NCBI GenBank assembly: GCA_013044085.1
Contig: JABEVI010000128.1
Location: 1 to 10,189 of the forward strand
DNA: 10,189 bases
Direction of reading: 5' to 3'
Source of the DNA: Steroidobacteraceae bacterium
GTDB taxonomy: Bacteria; Pseudomonadota; Gammaproteobacteria; Steroidobacterales; Steroidobacteraceae
Position numbers and translations under genes: made by a program. Positions 7,591 to 10,189 of the stretch are shown here, piece after piece. The notes beneath the pieces are model-generated. The model made no database searches. It saw only the letters and a program-made list of their open reading frames with translations, and had not been told where the DNA came from. Each line of letters begins with the position of its first letter. Position 1 is the stretch's first letter.

Positions 7591-7598
7591 ACTATACT
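7591..7598. promoter_or_regulatory. Overlapping divergent -10 elements between the CBS gene and ptrB
   Basis: The plus strand carries TATACT at 7593-7598 and the minus strand carries TATAGT at 7596-7591, sharing four bases. TATACT would start ptrB transcription near 7605, leaving a leader of about 16 bases that still contains the GGAGA ribosome site at 7612-7616. TATAGT would start the CBS gene with a leader of roughly 70 bases. No good -35 is seen at the right distance on either strand. The shared symmetry suggests one bidirectional promoter. Confidence 0.45.
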
Positions 7599-7620
7599 CC
7601 GCGCTGACACCGGAGACACC

Positions 7621-9726
7621 ATGGCCGAATCGCAAGCGAAACCGCCCATCGCCGCCGTTCGCCCGCGCGCGATTCATTCCCCTTTCGGCGAGCGGATCGA
7701 CCCCTACTACTGGTTGCGCGACGACAGCCGCACCGACCCGGACGTACTCGCTTATCTGAGCGCCGAAAACGCCTATCGGCGCGACGCCATGGCCGCGGTG
7801 GCCCCGCTCGAGAGCCGCCTGTTCGATGAAATGGTCGGGCGCGTGCCACAGGAAGACCTGAGCGTGCCCTGTTTCAAGCAGGGCTACTGGTACTACGTGC
7901 GTTACGAGGCGGGTCGGGAACATCCGATCTTCGCGCGCCGGCCCGTATCGATGAGCGCGCCGGAACAGATCCTGATCGACGCCAACGAGCTTGCTGCGGC
8001 GCATGATTACTATCAAATCGGCGCACTCGAGGTCTCGCCGGATGCGAGGATGCTCGCCTATTGCGAAGACACGATCGGCCGGCGCGAATACCAGCTACGT
8101 TTCAAGGACCTTGCGACCGGAGAAACCCTGTCGACGGTGATCGAGGACGTGGAAACGGACCTGGCCTGGGCGAACGACAATCGCACGCTGCTGTACGTCG
8201 GCAAGGACCCGGAGACGCTGCTCGGCATCCATGTCAAGAAGCACCGTCTGGGCACCGATGCGCGTGAAGATGAACTGCTGTTCGAACAGACGGACCGCAG
8301 TTTCTATACCGGCGTGTCGAAATCCAAGTCCGACCGATTCATTTTCATCCACATGGAGAAAACCCTCAGCTCGGAGTGGCGCTATGCGCGAGCCGATGAT
8401 CCGGCGCTCGAGTTCCGAATTTTTCTCGCGCATGAACTCGAGCACGAGTACCAGATCGAGGATGCCGGCCCCTGGTTCGTGATCCGCAGCAACTGGCGGG
8501 CGGCGAACTTCCGTCTGTTCTGCGCGCCGATCGGCGCCGCCTCGGATCGCGCCGCATGGCGCGAGCTGGTACCGCACCGGGAAGCCGGCTTCATCCACGA
8601 CTTCGAAGTCTTCGATCGCTTCCTAGCGGTCGTGGTACGCGAAGGCGGTCTGCGCCGGATTCTCGTGACCCCGTTGCCGGCCACGACCGAAGAGACGGGC
8701 GCCGCAACGGCCTTGAGCGCACCCGGCGAGATCTGGATCGACGGCGATGAGCCGGCCTTCACGATGGACCTCGGCGACAATCCATCGATGGACACCAGCC
8801 GGATCCGCTACACGTACTCTTCGCCGACGACGCCGACGACGACCTACGACTACGATGTACCAAGCGGCGAGCGTGTGCTGCTCAAGCGCGAGGCGGTCGT
8901 CGGCGATTTTGACCCGGCGCACTACCGCAGCGAGTTTCTGTTCGTCAGTGCGGATGATGGCGCCCGCATCCCCGTGTCGCTCGTCTACCGGCGGGATACC
9001 GCACTCGACGGCACGGCCCCCCTGCTTCTCTACGCGTACGGCGCCTACGGCCTGTGCGTCGATCCGGTGTTCTCGAACTCGCGCTTGAGCCTCCTCGACC
9101 GCGGCTTCGTCTGTGCGACCGCCCATGTGCGCGGCGGTCAGGAGATGGGGCGGGCCTGGTATGACGGCGGACGCGTGCGCCAAAAGCGTCACTCGTTCAC
9201 CGACTTCATCGACGTCACGCGCGAACTGCTCACGCGCCGTTACGCCGCATCCGACGCCGTGGTCGCGATGGGCGGCAGCGCCGGCGGCCTGCTCGCTGGC
9301 GCGGTCGCGAACATGGCGCCGCAGTTGTATCGGGCGATCGTCGCCCAGGTGCCGTTCGTCGACGTGCTGACGACGATGCTCGATGAAAGCGTGCCCTTGA
9401 CGACGAACGAATACGACGAGTGGGGCAATCCGGCCCAGCGCGCCGATTACGAGTATTTGCTCGCGTATTCACCCTACGACAACGTCTGCGCCCAGGCCTA
9501 TCCGGCGATGCTGGTCACGACCGGCCTCTGGGACAGTCAAGTTCAGTACTACGAACCGGTCAAATGGGTCGCGAAGCTGCGGGCCATGAAAACCGACGAT
9601 CATCCGCTGCTGCTGCATGTCGAAATGGACGCCGGTCATGGCGGCAAGGCGGGCCGGTTCGAACATTATCGCGAGATCGCCCTGGAATTCGCCTTCGTTC
9701 TCGACCAACTCGGTCGGCGCGACTGA
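7621..9726 (+). CDS. ptrB: Oligopeptidase B (prolyl oligopeptidase family, S9A)
   Basis: This 701-residue cytosolic serine peptidase cuts short peptides after Arg or Lys. Residues 1-75 hold the N-terminal extension (RIDPYYWLRDD), about 80-415 the seven-bladed propeller that excludes large substrates, and 425-701 the alpha/beta hydrolase domain. The triad is Ser553 (GGSAGG), Asp638 (GLWDSQVQYYEP) and His673 (DAGHGGKAGRF), with spacings of 85 and 35 as in E. coli PtrB. Tyr473 is the probable oxyanion residue. Glu597 and Asp599 (NEYDEWGNP) match the acidic pair that selects basic P1 residues. At the S2 pair, Asp481 is kept but the second acid is Val483. No signal peptide is present. ATG at 7621 has GGAGA four bases upstream; the longer reading from 7543 would cross the promoter. 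It is the only plus-strand gene, so it is transcribed alone. Confidence 0.96.
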   Translation: MAESQAKPPIAAVRPRAIHSPFGERIDPYYWLRDDSRTDPDVLAYLSAENAYRRDAMAAVAPLESRLFDEMVGRVPQEDLSVPCFKQGYWYYVRYEAGREHPIFARRPVSMSAPEQILIDANELAAAHDYYQIGALEVSPDARMLAYCEDTIGRREYQLRFKDLATGETLSTVIEDVETDLAWANDNRTLLYVGKDPETLLGIHVKKHRLGTDAREDELLFEQTDRSFYTGVSKSKSDRFIFIHMEKTLSSEWRYARADDPALEFRIFLAHELEHEYQIEDAGPWFVIRSNWRAANFRLFCAPIGAASDRAAWRELVPHREAGFIHDFEVFDRFLAVVVREGGLRRILVTPLPATTEETGAATALSAPGEIWIDGDEPAFTMDLGDNPSMDTSRIRYTYSSPTTPTTTYDYDVPSGERVLLKREAVVGDFDPAHYRSEFLFVSADDGARIPVSLVYRRDTALDGTAPLLLYAYGAYGLCVDPVFSNSRLSLLDRGFVCATAHVRGGQEMGRAWYDGGRVRQKRHSFTDFIDVTRELLTRRYAASDAVVAMGGSAGGLLAGAVANMAPQLYRAIVAQVPFVDVLTTMLDESVPLTTNEYDEWGNPAQRADYEYLLAYSPYDNVCAQAYPAMLVTTGLWDSQVQYYEPVKWVAKLRAMKTDDHPLLLHVEMDAGHGGKAGRFEHYREIALEFAFVLDQLGRRD

Positions 9727-9732
9727 AGGCGC

Positions 9733-9785
9733 TTGGCGCCGCGATCTTTGGGGGGGAATAGGGGGGAAGAAGATCGCGGCGCCAA
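9733..9785 (+). terminator. Perfect 16-bp hairpin with a G-tract loop after ptrB (terminator-like)
   Basis: TTGGCGCCGCGATCTT (9733-9748) and its exact reverse complement (9770-9785) lie 6 bp after the ptrB stop and would form a very stable stem. The 21-base loop holds seven Gs (9750-9756), AATA and six Gs (9761-9766). No T-run follows on either strand, so it is not a textbook intrinsic terminator. It may protect the mRNA 3' end, stop transcription with Rho, or be a copy of a palindromic repeat. The G-tracts could form a two-layer G-quadruplex in the ptrB transcript. Confidence 0.55.
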
Positions 9786-9859
9786 TGCAAAACGCCCAAA
9801 CGTCGAATGTCGTATGCGCTACGCCAACCTCCCTCGCTTGCTGCAGACCCTGGCACCGT

Positions 9860-9904
9860 GAGATTGCACCCCCGCCGCGTCGTCGGTGACCGGTGCAAGA
9901 TCTC
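9860..9904. repeat. Imperfect inverted repeat in the ptrB/SPOR intergenic region
   Basis: GAGATTGCACC (9860-9870) pairs with GGTGCAAgaTCTC (9892-9904), giving 11 bp with a two-base bulge and a 21-base GC-rich loop. It lies in the 288-bp convergent gap (9727-10014), which holds no supportable gene. No T-run is adjacent; the nearest is at 9943 on the plus strand. A terminator or mRNA-stabilising role is possible but unproven. Confidence 0.35.
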
Positions 9905-9940
9905 GACGAACGCTGTGTTGCAAATTCGATGCCAGAACCA

Positions 9941-9954
9941 TTATTTTTTATAAT
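9941..9954 (+). promoter_or_regulatory. AT-rich island with consensus -10 (TATAAT)
   Basis: TTATTTTTTATAAT is a sharp AT-rich patch in otherwise GC-rich DNA and contains a perfect TATAAT at 9949-9954. The best -35 at 18 bp is TTCGAT (9925-9930), a poor match. If active it would send plus-strand transcription into the 3' end of the SPOR gene. The T-run could instead serve as the tail of a weak terminator for plus-strand transcripts. Confidence 0.25.
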
Positions 9955-9988
9955 TCAGCCGCTTACGAACTCCCCCGGCTCTCCCGGC

Positions 9989-10005
9989 GTGACAATATTT
10001 GTCAC
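9989..10005. promoter_or_regulatory. Perfect 17-bp palindrome, operator-like
   Basis: GTGACAA, TAT, TTGTCAC form a perfect inverted repeat with 7-bp arms and a 3-bp centre. It lies 9 bp after the SPOR gene stop and about 35 bp downstream of the TATAAT at 9949. The size and AT centre look more like a dimeric regulator site than a terminator, since the stem is short and no T-run follows. The cognate protein is unknown. Confidence 0.4.
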
Positions 10006-10014
10006 TCACCGACA

Positions 10015-10189
10015 TCAATGCCGGCCGCCGCGCGTTGGCCGCAGCACCATGCACGCTTGGCCGCGCGCCTTCAATCCCCGGCAGATCGCCGCGGCGCGCG
10101 CCGCCGACAAGCCCTCGACCTGGAGTCGGTACAAACGGCCGGCCGCGGTCGTGACTGCACGCACGCGCGGATGCAATCCGCGCAACAGC
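10015..10189 (-). CDS. SPOR domain-containing protein, C-terminal fragment (5' part beyond window)
   Basis: Only the last 57 codons are in the window, ending with TGA at 10017-10015. The visible part reads as the second half of a SPOR domain: LYRLQVEGLSAARAAAICRG followed by LKARGQACMVLRP, then a short basic tail ending GGRH. This has the usual strand-helix-strand pattern (YR-QVGPF then A..-C..LKA.G..C.V in relatives). SPOR domains bind septal peptidoglycan lacking stem peptides, so the full protein is probably an inner-membrane or periplasmic cell-division or envelope factor. The two cysteines, in the helix and in the last strand, recur in many SPOR proteins and may form a disulphide. Its place upstream of gltB recalls the DamX-like gene of the aroB-damX-gltB order. 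The N-terminal domains cannot be seen, so DamX identity is only inferred. Confidence 0.7.
   Translation of the reverse strand, partial: LLRGLHPRVRAVTTAAGRLYRLQVEGLSAARAAAICRGLKARGQACMVLRPTRGGRH

Noticed and set aside
8820..8860. GAC/ACG triplet repetition as a tandem repeat
   Set aside because: It encodes the SSPTTPTTTYDYD stretch that corresponds to the SSMTTPDT region of oligopeptidase B, so it is codon-driven low complexity inside a real domain.
9851..9868. Sigma54-like sequence TGGCAC...TTGCA
   Set aside because: The GG and GC elements are 12 bases apart rather than the strictly required 10, no gene lies suitably downstream, and the bases belong to the inverted repeat at 9860-9904.
9617..9889. 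Plus-strand open frame of 90 codons running from ptrB into the intergenic region
   Set aside because: Most of it is out of frame within ptrB and through the hairpin; it has no family resemblance and no ribosome site of its own.

Overview
The window is high-GC DNA from a proteobacterium, most likely a gammaproteobacterium of the Xanthomonadales/Nevskiales/Steroidobacter kind. The lineage is inferred from protein style and from gene order, and no rRNA is present to fix it. Almost all of it is ordinary core metabolism. I see no mobile element, CRISPR array, tRNA, rRNA or phage gene.

Layout. On the minus strand, read right to left: the C-terminal end of a SPOR-domain envelope protein (10015 to the right edge); a stand-alone double-CBS protein (7087-7515); the two subunits of NADPH-dependent glutamate synthase, gltB (2387-6916) and gltD (936-2360); a methylated-DNA-protein cysteine methyltransferase of the Ogt type (422-910); and the N-terminal receiver domain of a PhoB-like response regulator, cut by the left edge (1-377). 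The only plus-strand gene is oligopeptidase B, ptrB (7621-9726). It is transcribed divergently from the CBS gene and convergently towards the SPOR gene.

How the genes work together. GltB and GltD form one enzyme: GltD oxidises NADPH, and GltB uses the electrons to make two glutamates from glutamine and 2-oxoglutarate. They are separated by 26 bp and sit behind a good sigma70-type promoter (7044-7071) whose spacer holds a 15-bp palindrome. The ogt gene follows gltD by 25 bp and is probably cotranscribed. The response regulator follows ogt by 44 bp but appears to have its own promoter, a PhoB-type box of three 11-bp-spaced repeats starting inside the end of ogt. A SPOR gene upstream of gltB recalls the common aroK-aroB-damX-gltB-gltD order of gammaproteobacteria, here interrupted by ptrB and the CBS gene.

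The points most worth a second look are regulatory. The response regulator has a lysine where receivers normally carry a metal-binding aspartate, the position of the activating CheY D13K change. Its gene has a Pho-box-like array at a nearly leaderless start. The gltB promoter contains a palindrome. The ptrB/CBS intergenic region has overlapping, symmetric -10 elements. The ptrB 3' end carries a perfect 16-bp hairpin whose loop holds two G-tracts. I found no clear new multi-gene system.
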